Assembly (NCBI GenBank): GCA_963974055.1
Contig: CAXBCP010000024.1
Coordinates: 1-64,000, forward strand
Source of the DNA: CAXBCP01 sp963974055
Lineage (GTDB): Bacteria; Pseudomonadota; Alphaproteobacteria; MPNO01; UBA830
Direction of reading: 5' to 3'
Length of the DNA: 64,000 nucleotides
Shown: positions 26,106 through 34,046 of the stretch, piece by piece
Layout of the letters: every line of letters starts with the position of its first letter
How positions within the stretch are numbered: position 1 is the stretch's first letter
Position numbers and translations under genes: made by a program
Notes under the pieces: model-generated
Told to the model about the DNA's origin: nothing
The model's database searches: none
Seen by the model: only the letters and a program-made list of their open reading frames with translations

Positions 26106-26125
26106 CGGCCGGCGGCCGGGTTTTT
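26106..26125 (+). terminator. Rho-independent terminator after DUF2336 gene 2
   Basis: A CGGCC-GGC-GGCCG hairpin is followed by GGTTTTT, 16 bases after the stop of the second DUF2336 gene. Confidence 0.6.
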
Positions 26126-26202
26126 CGCCGTTTGACCCCGGTCGCATGATGACGGCCCCCTCCCGGACCGGTATCCTGTTGCGAAACAGGGGATTGCGGA
26201 CG

Positions 26203-28539
26203 GTGTTCGGTCAAAAAGTGAACAGGGTTGAAGACCCGGCCTTGCTGCGCGGCAAAGCGCGCTACATCGACGATATCCATCTCGACGGCATGCTTCACGC
26301 GGCCTTTGTCCGCGCCCCGGTGGCGCATGCGCTGATTTCGGGAACGGACAGCAGCGCCGCCCGCGCGCTGGACGGCGTGGTGGCGGTCTACACGCTGGAC
26401 GACCTGCGCCCGCACCTGACCGACCCGGTCTTGCCGGTCGAACAACCTTCCGGCGCGCTGAAGCTTTCGGCAAGCCCGTCGGCGCTCGCCGATGGCGAGG
26501 TGCGTTATGTCGGCGAACCCGTTGCCTGCGTTATCGCGACCACACCCTATATCGCAGAGGACGCAGCGCAGCTCGTTTCCGTCGACTACAGCGATTTGCC
26601 GGTATCGTCCGATTACCTCGCCGCGCTCGAAGACGGCTCGCCGACCGCCCATTCGGCATTCGGCGACAATGTCGTCGCGGGATTTACCCTGGCCTATGGC
26701 GACGCCGATTCGGCGTTCGACGATGCGGCGCATGTATTCCGGGAAACGTTGCACCAGCACAAGGGTCTGGGGCATGCGATCGAATGCCGGGGCGTTGCGG
26801 CCCAGGTCGACCCGCGCGACGGCGTGCTGACCGTCTGGTCGGCAACCCAGATGGCGCACCGGGCGCAAAGCATCCTGGTCCAGATGCTCGACCTGCCGGA
26901 AGACCGCATCCGGGTCGTCACGCCGACTGTCGGCGGCGGGTTCGGCCCCAAATTCGTCTTCTACCAGGAAGAAGTCGTCATTCCGGTCGCGGCCATGCTG
27001 CTGAACCGCCCGGTCAAATGGATCGAGGACCGGCGCGAGCATTTCACGGCGGCAACCATGGAACGCGACCAGCTCTGGGATCTCGAAGTTGCCGTTGACG
27101 CCGAGGGCCGGTTGCAGGGCGTGCGCGGCACCATGGCCCACGATCACGGCGCCTATACCCCCTATGGCGTGAACCTGCCCTATAACGCGGCAACGAATTT
27201 CCTCGGACCCTACGAACTGCCGACCATGTCACTGGACGTCAGGCTGGCCCTGACCAACATGACGCCGGTAACGCCGGTGCGCGGCGCGGGACGGCCGCAG
27301 GGCACGTTCGCGATGGAACGCCTGATGGACCGTATCGCGCGCGAACTGAAGATCGACCGGGTCGAGGCACGCCGCCGCAACCTGATCCCGGCCGACGCGA
27401 TGCCCTATGACACGCAGATCAAGACCCGCGACGGCGCGATCATGACCTACGATTCCGGCGATTACCCGGCGGCGATGGATGCCGCGCTCGACCGCGCCGG
27501 ATATGGCGGATTCAAAACCCGGCAGGAAGCCGCCCGCGCCGAGGGCCGCTATCTCGGCATCGGGGTCGCCAATTACGTCGAAGGCACCGGCCGCGGTCCG
27601 TTCGAATCCGCCACCGTGCGCGTCAAACCGTCGGGCAGGATCGTCACCTATACCGGCGCCACCGACCAGGGACAGGGGCTGCAGACGGCGCTGGCGCAGG
27701 TCTGCGCGGCCCAGACCGGCGCGGCGATCGAGGATATCGAGGTCGTCACCGGCGATACCGGCACGGTGTCGCTCGGTCTCGGTGCGTTTGCCAGCCGCCA
27801 GGCGGTCACGGCGGGCTCTTCCGTCCACGTCGCCGCGCTGGAGGTGCGCCGGAAAGCCCTGAAAGTCGCCGCGCACCTGCTGGAAGCGGCGGAGGAAGAT
27901 CTCGATATCGCCGACGGGAAAATCTCCGTGCGCGGCGTGCCCGACCTGTCCGTCACGTTGGGCGATGTCGCCCGCGCGGTGCAGGGGATGCCGGGATTTT
28001 CCCTGCCCGGCGGCGTCGATCCGGGGATGGAGGCGACCGCGCATTTCACGCCGCCGACCCTGACCTATTGCAACGGCACGCACGTGGTGGAGGTCGAAGT
28101 CGATCCCGGCACCGGGCATGTCGAGGTGCTGAACTATGTCATCGTCCATGACAGCGGGCGCTTGATCAACCCGACCATCGTCGAAGGCCAGATCACCGGC
28201 GGCGCGACCCACGGGCTGGGATCGGCCCTGTTCGAGCGCATGATCTACGACGACCAGGGCCAGCCGCAGACGACCAATTTCGGCGAATACCTGCTGCCGT
28301 CGGCGCCGGAAGTGCCGCATTACGATATTGTCCACATGGCAAGCCCGACCCCGCTGAACCCGCTGGGGGTCAAAGGCGCCGGCGAAGGCGGTACGATTCC
28401 GGTGACCTCCGCTATTGCGTCCGCCGTCGACGATGCGCTCGCGCCCTTCGGCGTCGTGGTCCGCGAGTTACCGATCGAGCCGAAACGGATCGTCGAGATG
28501 ATCCGGAACACAGAACAGTCGCAGAGCGCAGCGATTTGA
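26203..28539 (+). CDS. Xanthine dehydrogenase-family molybdopterin-binding subunit (CoxL-like), orphan
   Basis: This is a molybdenum hydroxylase large subunit of about 778 residues. FGQKVNRVEDPALLRGKARY opens the a/b-hammerhead domain; TVGGGFGPKF, VRGAGRPQGTFAMERLMD and the catalytic Glu in GVKGAGEGGTIP follow. The active-site loop is of the GAGR type (form II), not the Cys-containing CO dehydrogenase loop, so the substrate is not CO. The GTG at 26203 has AGGGGA upstream; an ATG at 26146 in frame would add 19 unlike-family residues. The FAD (CoxM) and 2Fe-2S (CoxS) partner genes that normally adjoin it are missing. Confidence 0.88.
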   Translation: MFGQKVNRVEDPALLRGKARYIDDIHLDGMLHAAFVRAPVAHALISGTDSSAARALDGVVAVYTLDDLRPHLTDPVLPVEQPSGALKLSASPSALADGEVRYVGEPVACVIATTPYIAEDAAQLVSVDYSDLPVSSDYLAALEDGSPTAHSAFGDNVVAGFTLAYGDADSAFDDAAHVFRETLHQHKGLGHAIECRGVAAQVDPRDGVLTVWSATQMAHRAQSILVQMLDLPEDRIRVVTPTVGGGFGPKFVFYQEEVVIPVAAMLLNRPVKWIEDRREHFTAATMERDQLWDLEVAVDAEGRLQGVRGTMAHDHGAYTPYGVNLPYNAATNFLGPYELPTMSLDVRLALTNMTPVTPVRGAGRPQGTFAMERLMDRIARELKIDRVEARRRNLIPADAMPYDTQIKTRDGAIMTYDSGDYPAAMDAALDRAGYGGFKTRQEAARAEGRYLGIGVANYVEGTGRGPFESATVRVKPSGRIVTYTGATDQGQGLQTALAQVCAAQTGAAIEDIEVVTGDTGTVSLGLGAFASRQAVTAGSSVHVAALEVRRKALKVAAHLLEAAEEDLDIADGKISVRGVPDLSVTLGDVARAVQGMPGFSLPGGVDPGMEATAHFTPPTLTYCNGTHVVEVEVDPGTGHVEVLNYVIVHDSGRLINPTIVEGQITGGATHGLGSALFERMIYDDQGQPQTTNFGEYLLPSAPEVPHYDIVHMASPTPLNPLGVKGAGEGGTIPVTSAIASAVDDALAPFGVVVRELPIEPKRIVEMIRNTEQSQSAAI

Positions 28540-28751
28540 CCTACCTGAAAAACACCTGATATGTCGCCGCGCAGAGCCATGAGATCACGGACAATCTGCT
28601 CGGCCGGGTCGTCTGCGGCGATCCGGTGGTGCTGTACCGCACCGATGCAGGAACGCCGGCGGCGCTGAAAGACCACTGCTGTCACCGCCATCTGCCGCTG
28701 TCGCTGGGCCGGCGCGTGGTCGACGCCCTGATCGCGGCGGAAACGCCCTAG
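28539..28751 (+). pseudogene. Decayed N-terminal fragment of a VanA-like Rieske oxygenase
   Basis: One frame reads TYLKNT-stop-YVAAQSHEI, then GRVVCGDPVVLYRTDAGTP, ALKDHCCHRHLPLSLGR and ends in a TAG at 28749. VanA-type oxygenases normally begin with LKNTWYVAAWSHEI, so a TGG (Trp) codon has become TGA. The first half of the Rieske motif (CCHRH) remains, but the second half and the whole catalytic domain are gone, replaced by VVDALIAAETP. The fragment starts at the CoxL stop codon and overlaps the 3' end of the convergent 2Fe-2S gene, so a deletion probably removed the rest. Confidence 0.8.
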
Positions 28752-29131
28752 CCCTTCGCCGCCCGCTCTTTCAGGATCGTCCGCAGGTTTTCCTTCGGCG
28801 GCACGATATCGGTGACCAGGTCGCGGATCAGCGTCTTATTGGTCAGCGGGCCGACCACGGTGCCTTCGGCGGAAAGCCGGGCCGTGCAGGCATATTCGGT
28901 CTTGCCGTTTACCGAGACCATGCATTCCTTGCAGGCATTGGCGTTGACGCAGCTATAGCGGAACGCCAGCGACGAATCGACATGGGTGCGAATCCAGACC
29001 ACCGCGTCCAGCACCGACATCCCCGCGCGCCACGGCACGTCGAAATCTTCCGTCCACGGTTCTTCGCCGGGCGCGCCGCGCTGGATCGTGATCGGGGCCG
29101 TTTGTTCGGCATTCGCGTTATCGGGCGTCAT
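28748..29131 (-). CDS. 2Fe-2S subunit, N-terminal domain of SdhB/FrdB type
   Basis: The 127-residue protein carries a plant-type ferredoxin fold with cluster ligands in CVNANACKECMVSVNGKTE and YACTA, as in SdhB/FrdB, which read C-x4-C-x2-C-x11-C. The second SdhB half with the 3Fe-4S/4Fe-4S clusters is absent, so the protein is about half the normal length. Its ATG overlaps the stop of the FAD subunit by 4 bases (ATGA). It probably passes electrons between the flavoprotein and an unknown partner. No membrane anchor genes are adjacent. Confidence 0.85.
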   Translation of the reverse strand: MTPDNANAEQTAPITIQRGAPGEEPWTEDFDVPWRAGMSVLDAVVWIRTHVDSSLAFRYSCVNANACKECMVSVNGKTEYACTARLSAEGTVVGPLTNKTLIRDLVTDIVPPKENLRTILKERAAKG

Positions 29132-30825
29132 GCTGTCGCTCCCTTCGCCACCGGAAGGTAATCGTATGCCAGCACCCCGTTTTCATCGAGACGAAGCCGC
29201 TGGTTATATTCCTGTGCCGGGTCCATTTCCTCGAAATCCTCGCGCTGGTGGGCGCCCCGGCTTTCCCGGCGGTTGATCGCCGCCAAAGTCACCGCTTCCG
29301 CCGTCAGCAGGGCGGACCGCAGATCGTACCAGTCCTGCAGGGTCATGTTGAACGCCGTGTCCGCCGCGGGGACAAGGGCATGAAGATCGGTACGCATTTC
29401 ACGGATTCGCGCCAGTGCCGCTTCCAGTTTGTCGGCCGTTCGCAGCACGCCGACCTTTTCCCACATCAGTCTCTGGAGCTCGAACCACATTTCGCCGAGC
29501 ACCGCCGGATCGCTGTCATCCGACTGGCGCGCGACGAGCCCGTCGAGACGGTCGATATGTTCCGCCGCCGCGTCGTCGGACCACGCCCGGTTCCGCCCGC
29601 GGGCATATTCCGCCGCGAACCGTCCGGCCCGTTCGCCGAACACGAACGCTTCGGGAATCGCGTTGCCCGACAAACGGTTCGCGCCATTGGCGCCGCCGAC
29701 CACTTCGCCTGCGCCGTAAAGCCCGGCAACGCTGGTTTCCATCCTGCCGTTCACCCGGATACCGCCCATGTGATAATGGGCGATGGGCGCGACCTCGACG
29801 GTATCCTTAGTCAGGTCGATCCCGTTGGCCGCCAGCTTGTCGATCACCGGGCCGAAGGCTTCGCGCAGCTTTTCTTCAGGGATATGCGTGAAGCTGAGAT
29901 GCACGCCGCCGTTCTCGGTCGCGCGGCCGGCCTCGTTCTCCTTGGTGATGCCATAGGAAATGATATCGCGGGTGGTGGTGTATTTTTCCGCGTCCTCGCC
30001 GCCATAGCGGTGGAGGAACTCTTCGCCCTCGGCGTTGAACAGGCGCCCGCCGAGCTTGTAGCGGAACGGATCCCACATGATCGGGTCCATCCCGACCAGC
30101 CGCGGCGCCAGGTGGCCGATGGGGAAGAACTGCGGGAATTCCATGTCGATCAGTTCCGCCCCGGCGCGCAGTGCCATGGCATAGCCGTCGCCGTTCATGT
30201 TTACCGATGCCGAGTTGCGCTGATACAGCCGCGTCAGCCCGCCCGCCGCAATGACCACCGCATTGGCGGCAATCGTGACCGGCTGTTCGTCTTCGAGATT
30301 CCAGCCGACCGCGCCGGTGACGACGCCGTCATCGACGACCACGTCGTTGATCGCGAGGCCGCTGACGCGTGTCACCGTATCGGCGCGTGCAACCTGGGTG
30401 CGCAGGCATTTGGCGACCGCCGGGCCGGTATTCAGGAAGTCGACATAGACGCAGCGCGGCACGCTGTGACCCGGGGCCATAACACCGGTGATCTTGCCGT
30501 CCTTGCGCGCCCAGCCGACCTTCCAGTCGTCCATTTCGCGGATCCGGTCGATCGCTTCGCGGCACAGGATGGCCGCCAGTTCCTCGTTGCACAGGCCGCG
30601 GCCCGCCTCGAGCGTATCCTGGTAGTGCTTTTCCCAGCTGTCCGGTTCCTGGTCGCCCAGCGCCGCCGCCGTGGTCATCTGCGCCATGATGGTCGCGCCG
30701 CCCCGGCTGATCATGCTTTTATCGGCAAGGATGACGTCCGCGCCGTTACGGGCGGCGGCAATGGCCGCATACATGCCCGCACCGCCCGCGCCGACGACCA
30801 GAACATCGGTCTCAAGATGGATCAT
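29128..30825 (-). CDS. Fumarate reductase/succinate dehydrogenase-like flavoprotein
   Basis: The 565-residue protein has an N-terminal FAD Rossmann motif (DVLVVGAGGAGMYAAIAAA), a second FAD stretch (SRGGATIMAQMTTAAALG), the substrate-site HYHMGGIRVNG, the end of the FAD domain (GLYGAGEVVGGANGANRLSG), and ESRGAHQREDF near the C-terminus, all as in SdhA/FrdA. Adenylylsulfate reductase and aspartate oxidase are relatives. It is operonic with the single-domain 2Fe-2S subunit. The lack of a full SdhB and of SdhC/D suggests a soluble two-subunit oxidoreductase, not respiratory complex II. Substrate unknown. Confidence 0.88.
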   Translation of the reverse strand: MIHLETDVLVVGAGGAGMYAAIAAARNGADVILADKSMISRGGATIMAQMTTAAALGDQEPDSWEKHYQDTLEAGRGLCNEELAAILCREAIDRIREMDDWKVGWARKDGKITGVMAPGHSVPRCVYVDFLNTGPAVAKCLRTQVARADTVTRVSGLAINDVVVDDGVVTGAVGWNLEDEQPVTIAANAVVIAAGGLTRLYQRNSASVNMNGDGYAMALRAGAELIDMEFPQFFPIGHLAPRLVGMDPIMWDPFRYKLGGRLFNAEGEEFLHRYGGEDAEKYTTTRDIISYGITKENEAGRATENGGVHLSFTHIPEEKLREAFGPVIDKLAANGIDLTKDTVEVAPIAHYHMGGIRVNGRMETSVAGLYGAGEVVGGANGANRLSGNAIPEAFVFGERAGRFAAEYARGRNRAWSDDAAAEHIDRLDGLVARQSDDSDPAVLGEMWFELQRLMWEKVGVLRTADKLEAALARIREMRTDLHALVPAADTAFNMTLQDWYDLRSALLTAEAVTLAAINRRESRGAHQREDFEEMDPAQEYNQRLRLDENGVLAYDYLPVAKGATA

Positions 30826-30848
30826 TAGGTAGTATACTCCGTTTTCTC

Positions 30849-30877
30849 ATAGTATCGCCGCCCCGCTATCGGGGCAA
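30849..30877 (-). promoter_or_regulatory. Promoter for the FAD/2Fe-2S pair
   Basis: On the minus strand TTGCCC and TACTAT are separated by 17 bases, ending 24 bases before the flavoprotein ATG. The palindrome CCCCG-CTAT-CGGGG (30861-30874) lies in the spacer. Confidence 0.5.
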
Positions 30878-30881
30878 CTGC

Positions 30882-30909
30882 TTGCCACGCATACAAGCAT
30901 GCATAGAAT
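30882..30909 (+). promoter_or_regulatory. Promoter for the ferritin-like gene
   Basis: TTGCCA and TAGAAT are separated by 16 bases, 33 bases before the ATG at 30942. It is back to back with the promoter of the divergent flavoprotein gene. Confidence 0.5.
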
Positions 30910-30941
30910 GAAGGCGGGACGGCAAAAACAAAAGGGCTGAC

Positions 30942-31670
30942 ATGACGGACAATACCGAACAATCGCTGGTCGACACGGCCTGGCCGTACTGGGAATGCGA
31001 AGGCGAAATCGCCAAACGCTACTTTGCCGATGCAACGGACGAAGATCATGCGTTTTACCTGCGCGCCCAGTTGTGGAAGGAACTTCACCCGGTGGACGGG
31101 TTCTTCAACGGGCTGCACCGCGAGCTGAAAGACCTCGTGGATAAATTTCCCGAGGTCGACCGCAGCATCGACCGTCACGAATATCATTTCCTGCTGACCC
31201 AGCTGACCGAGGAATTCAATCACTACGTCATGCTCGCCGATATCTTCGAACACGTGATGGGCCGGAAAATCACGGCGGAAGACACCGTGCAGCTGGCGGA
31301 GGAAAAAAAGCTCGGCGATGTGCGGCGCGGCTACGTGGAAGGCGGCGACGCGCTGACCCGGGCCGCCGTCGGATTTACCGAGGGCGGGGGCGCGCGGCTG
31401 TTCCGCGAAGGCGCGAAACTGTCGGGATCGACCGTCAACGACATGACCGCCCGCGCCATGGAAATCATCTATGACGACGAAAAGGATCACTATGCCGAAC
31501 AGGCGAAAATCTGCGTCGGGCTCATTCAGTCGGAGGACGACATGGCGCGCATGCAGGATGCGATCCGCGCCATCAGCGCCCAGCGCGTAAAAATGCGCGC
31601 CGAAATGTTCCCCGGCGCGATGACCGGCGCGGAAATCGACGCATTTATCGCCGAGAATACAAGGGGTTAG
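30942..31670 (+). CDS. Ferritin-like helical protein, unknown function
   Basis: The 242-residue protein is almost entirely helical. Residues suited to a di-iron site occur in pairs: EEFNHY (about 90-95), EGGGARLFREG (about 147-157) and DDEKDHY (about 178-184), resembling E-x2-H motifs of ferritin-like oxidases. The N-terminus has WPYWECEGE, Trp-rich. I do not recognise a named family. It is divergent from a fumarate reductase-like pair through facing promoters, which hints at a functional link, for example an iron oxidase or oxygenase fed by that pair. The di-iron assignment is an inference from spacing. Confidence 0.75.
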   Translation: MTDNTEQSLVDTAWPYWECEGEIAKRYFADATDEDHAFYLRAQLWKELHPVDGFFNGLHRELKDLVDKFPEVDRSIDRHEYHFLLTQLTEEFNHYVMLADIFEHVMGRKITAEDTVQLAEEKKLGDVRRGYVEGGDALTRAAVGFTEGGGARLFREGAKLSGSTVNDMTARAMEIIYDDEKDHYAEQAKICVGLIQSEDDMARMQDAIRAISAQRVKMRAEMFPGAMTGAEIDAFIAENTRG

Positions 31671-31673
31671 GTA

Positions 31674-32861
31674 TCAGCCCAGCGCCTTGACGCCCGGCAG
31701 GTCCTTGCCTTCGAGCCATTCGAGGAACGCCCCGCCGGCGGTCGAGACATAGGAAAATTCGTCGAGCACGTCGGCGGCGACCAGGGCGGCCACGGTATCG
31801 CCGCCCCCGGCGACGGTTTTCAGTGCGCCCGAGCGGGTCAAATCGGCAGCCACCCGCGCGACCATGACCGTGCCGGCGTCGAAAGGCGGCACTTCGAACG
31901 CGCCGAGCGGGCCGTTCCACACCAGGGTTTTCAGCTCGCTCAGCTTGGCGGCAAGGCCGTTTGCCGTGCCGGGGCCGACATCGAGGATCATCATGTCGCC
32001 GGGCACGGCGGAGACCGGTACCACTTCGCTGGGCGCACCTTCGGCAAATTCCCGGGCGACGACGGCGTCGGACGGCAGGACGATCTGGCAGCCAGCTTCG
32101 TCGGCGCGGCCGAGAATATCAAGCGCGGTATCCGCCATGTCGTGTTCGCAGAGCGACTTGCCGACATCGGTGCCGAGCGCATGGAGAAACGTATTCGCCA
32201 TCGCTCCGCCGATTGCCAGCATGTCGACCTTGCCGACCAGGTTGCCGAGCAGGTCGAGCTTGGTCGACACCTTGGCGCCGCCGACTATGGCGCCTACCGG
32301 GCGGTCCGGATTGCCGAGCGCGGAATCAAGGGCATCCAGCTCGGCCTGCATCATGCGGCCGGCGGCGGCAGGCAACAGGCGCGCCAGCGCCTCGGTCGAG
32401 GCATGGGCGCGGTGCGCCGCCGAAAACGCGTCATTTACATAGATATCGGCAAGCGATGCGAGCCGGGCCGCGAAGTCCGGATCGTTTGCCTCTTCGCCGG
32501 CATGGAAGCGCAGGTTTTCGAGCAGCACCACGTCGCCGCCCCTGGCCGCCGTCACGACCTTTTCCGCCTCCGGCCCGACGCAGTCATTGGCAAAGGCCAC
32601 ATTGCGCCCGCCGAGCGCCGCCGAGAGCGGCCCCGCGATCGGGCCGAGCGACAGATTGGGGTCGGCTTCGCCGTTGGGGCGGCCGAAATGCGATGCGACG
32701 ACGACCACGGCGCCCTTGGCGGCCAGTTCCGCAATGGTCGGGGCCAGCCGGGAAATCCGGGTGGCATCCGATACCGCACCGTCGCGCATGGGTACGTTCA
32801 GGTCGGCGCGCAGGAAGACGCGTTTGCCGGAAACATCGATATCGTCGAGGGTCTTGTGCAT
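31674..32861 (-). CDS. pgk: Phosphoglycerate kinase
   Basis: The 395-residue glycolytic kinase transfers phosphate between 1,3-bisphosphoglycerate and ADP. Landmarks are RVFLRADLNVPMRDG, VVASHFGRPNGEADP, ENLRFHAGEEANDP, VGGAKVSTKLDLL and the C-terminal KTVAGGGDTVAAL glycine-rich loop. It is the third gene of a tkt-gap-pgk run; a long hairpin precedes it. Confidence 0.97.
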   Translation of the reverse strand: MHKTLDDIDVSGKRVFLRADLNVPMRDGAVSDATRISRLAPTIAELAAKGAVVVVASHFGRPNGEADPNLSLGPIAGPLSAALGGRNVAFANDCVGPEAEKVVTAARGGDVVLLENLRFHAGEEANDPDFAARLASLADIYVNDAFSAAHRAHASTEALARLLPAAAGRMMQAELDALDSALGNPDRPVGAIVGGAKVSTKLDLLGNLVGKVDMLAIGGAMANTFLHALGTDVGKSLCEHDMADTALDILGRADEAGCQIVLPSDAVVAREFAEGAPSEVVPVSAVPGDMMILDVGPGTANGLAAKLSELKTLVWNGPLGAFEVPPFDAGTVMVARVAADLTRSGALKTVAGGGDTVAALVAADVLDEFSYVSTAGGAFLEWLEGKDLPGVKALG

Positions 32862-32894
32862 GATGAATTCACTTCCCAGAGGTCAGAAACGAAA

Positions 32895-32943
32895 ATCCCC
32901 CACCCGTCGGACCGGCCCGGCGGGCCGCTTCAGGATGGGGGAT
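32895..32943 (-). terminator. Intercistronic hairpin between gap and pgk
   Basis: ATCCCCCACCC pairs with GGATGGGGGAT across a GC-rich inner hairpin; on the minus strand it is followed by TTTTCGTTT. It may be a partial terminator or RNA stabiliser that sets gap and pgk at different levels. Confidence 0.6.
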
Positions 32944-32983
32944 ATTTATCGTGCGGTCCCGAAAGACCGGCCGGCCGACAGGC

Positions 32984-33994
32984 CTATTTCAGTTTCCCCA
33001 TCGCCACCGCGGTGTCGAGCATGCGGTTGGAGAAGCCCCATTCGTTGTCGTACCAGCTGACAACGCGGACCAGCTTGCCCTCGACCACCTGGGTCTGGGT
33101 GACGTCGAACGTGGACGAGGCCGGGTCGTGATTGAAATCGCTCGAGACCAGCGGCGCGGCGTTGATGTTGAAGATGCCTTTCAGCCGGGGCGTCGCCGCC
33201 GCCTTCATGGCCGCCTCGTTGACCGCTTCGACCGTGGTCTTTTTCTTCGGGATAAACGTGAAGTCGATCACCGAGACATTCGCCGTCGGCACGCGGATGG
33301 ATGTACCGTCGAGCTTGCCGTTCAGTTCCGGCAGTACCAGGCCGACGGCCTTGGCGGCGCCGGTCGAGGTCGGGATCATCGACTGGGCGGCGGCGCGGGC
33401 ACGGCGCGGGTCGCTGTGCAGCGTGTCCAGGATCCGCTGATCGCCGGTATAGGCATGAATCGTCGTCATGTAGCCCTGCTGGATATCGAACGCCTTGTGC
33501 ATCACCGAGGCGACGGGGGCGAGGCAGTTGGTCGTGCAGGACGCATTGGAGACAATGGTGTGCGATTTGCGCAGCTTGTTATCGTTGATGCCGTAGACAA
33601 CGGTAAGGTCTTCGCCGCTGGCGGGAGCCGAGATCAGGACCTTCTTCGCGCCCGCTTTCAGGTGCATTTCGGCCTGGTCGCGCTTGGTGAAGATGCCCGT
33701 GCATTCCAGCACCACGTCGATGCCGAGCTTGGCCCAGGGCAGGTCTTCCGGATTGCGCTCGGAGAACACCTTGATCACGCCGCTGCCGGCATTGATGCCG
33801 GTCGACGTCACCTTGACCTGCTTGGGGAATTTGCCGTGCGTGGTGTCGTGCTGAAGCAGCAGCGCGTTCATTTCCACCGAGCCGAGATCGTTGATCGCAA
33901 CGACTTCGATATCCTTGCGGCCCGATTCCAGCGCCGCGCGCAGCGTCAGCCGCCCGATCCGGCCGAAGCCGTTAATTGCTACACGTACTGCCAT
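32984..33994 (-). CDS. gap: Glyceraldehyde-3-phosphate dehydrogenase, type I
   Basis: The ATG at 33994 follows GGAGG (TATCGGAGGAAAAA) and gives 336 residues; the longer open frame upstream has no family character. VRVAINGFGRIGRLTLRA is the NAD-binding fold, SNASCTTNCLAPVA holds the catalytic Cys, and RVPTANVSVIDFTF and SWYDNEWGFSNRML are C-terminal signatures. It works with pgk and tkt in central carbon metabolism. Confidence 0.97.
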   Translation of the reverse strand: MAVRVAINGFGRIGRLTLRAALESGRKDIEVVAINDLGSVEMNALLLQHDTTHGKFPKQVKVTSTGINAGSGVIKVFSERNPEDLPWAKLGIDVVLECTGIFTKRDQAEMHLKAGAKKVLISAPASGEDLTVVYGINDNKLRKSHTIVSNASCTTNCLAPVASVMHKAFDIQQGYMTTIHAYTGDQRILDTLHSDPRRARAAAQSMIPTSTGAAKAVGLVLPELNGKLDGTSIRVPTANVSVIDFTFIPKKKTTVEAVNEAAMKAAATPRLKGIFNINAAPLVSSDFNHDPASSTFDVTQTQVVEGKLVRVVSWYDNEWGFSNRMLDTAVAMGKLK

Positions 33995-34046
33995 TTTTTC
34001 CTCCGATACTGCGTTCTGATCCAAATCGTGATTCGTCAGTCGATCG

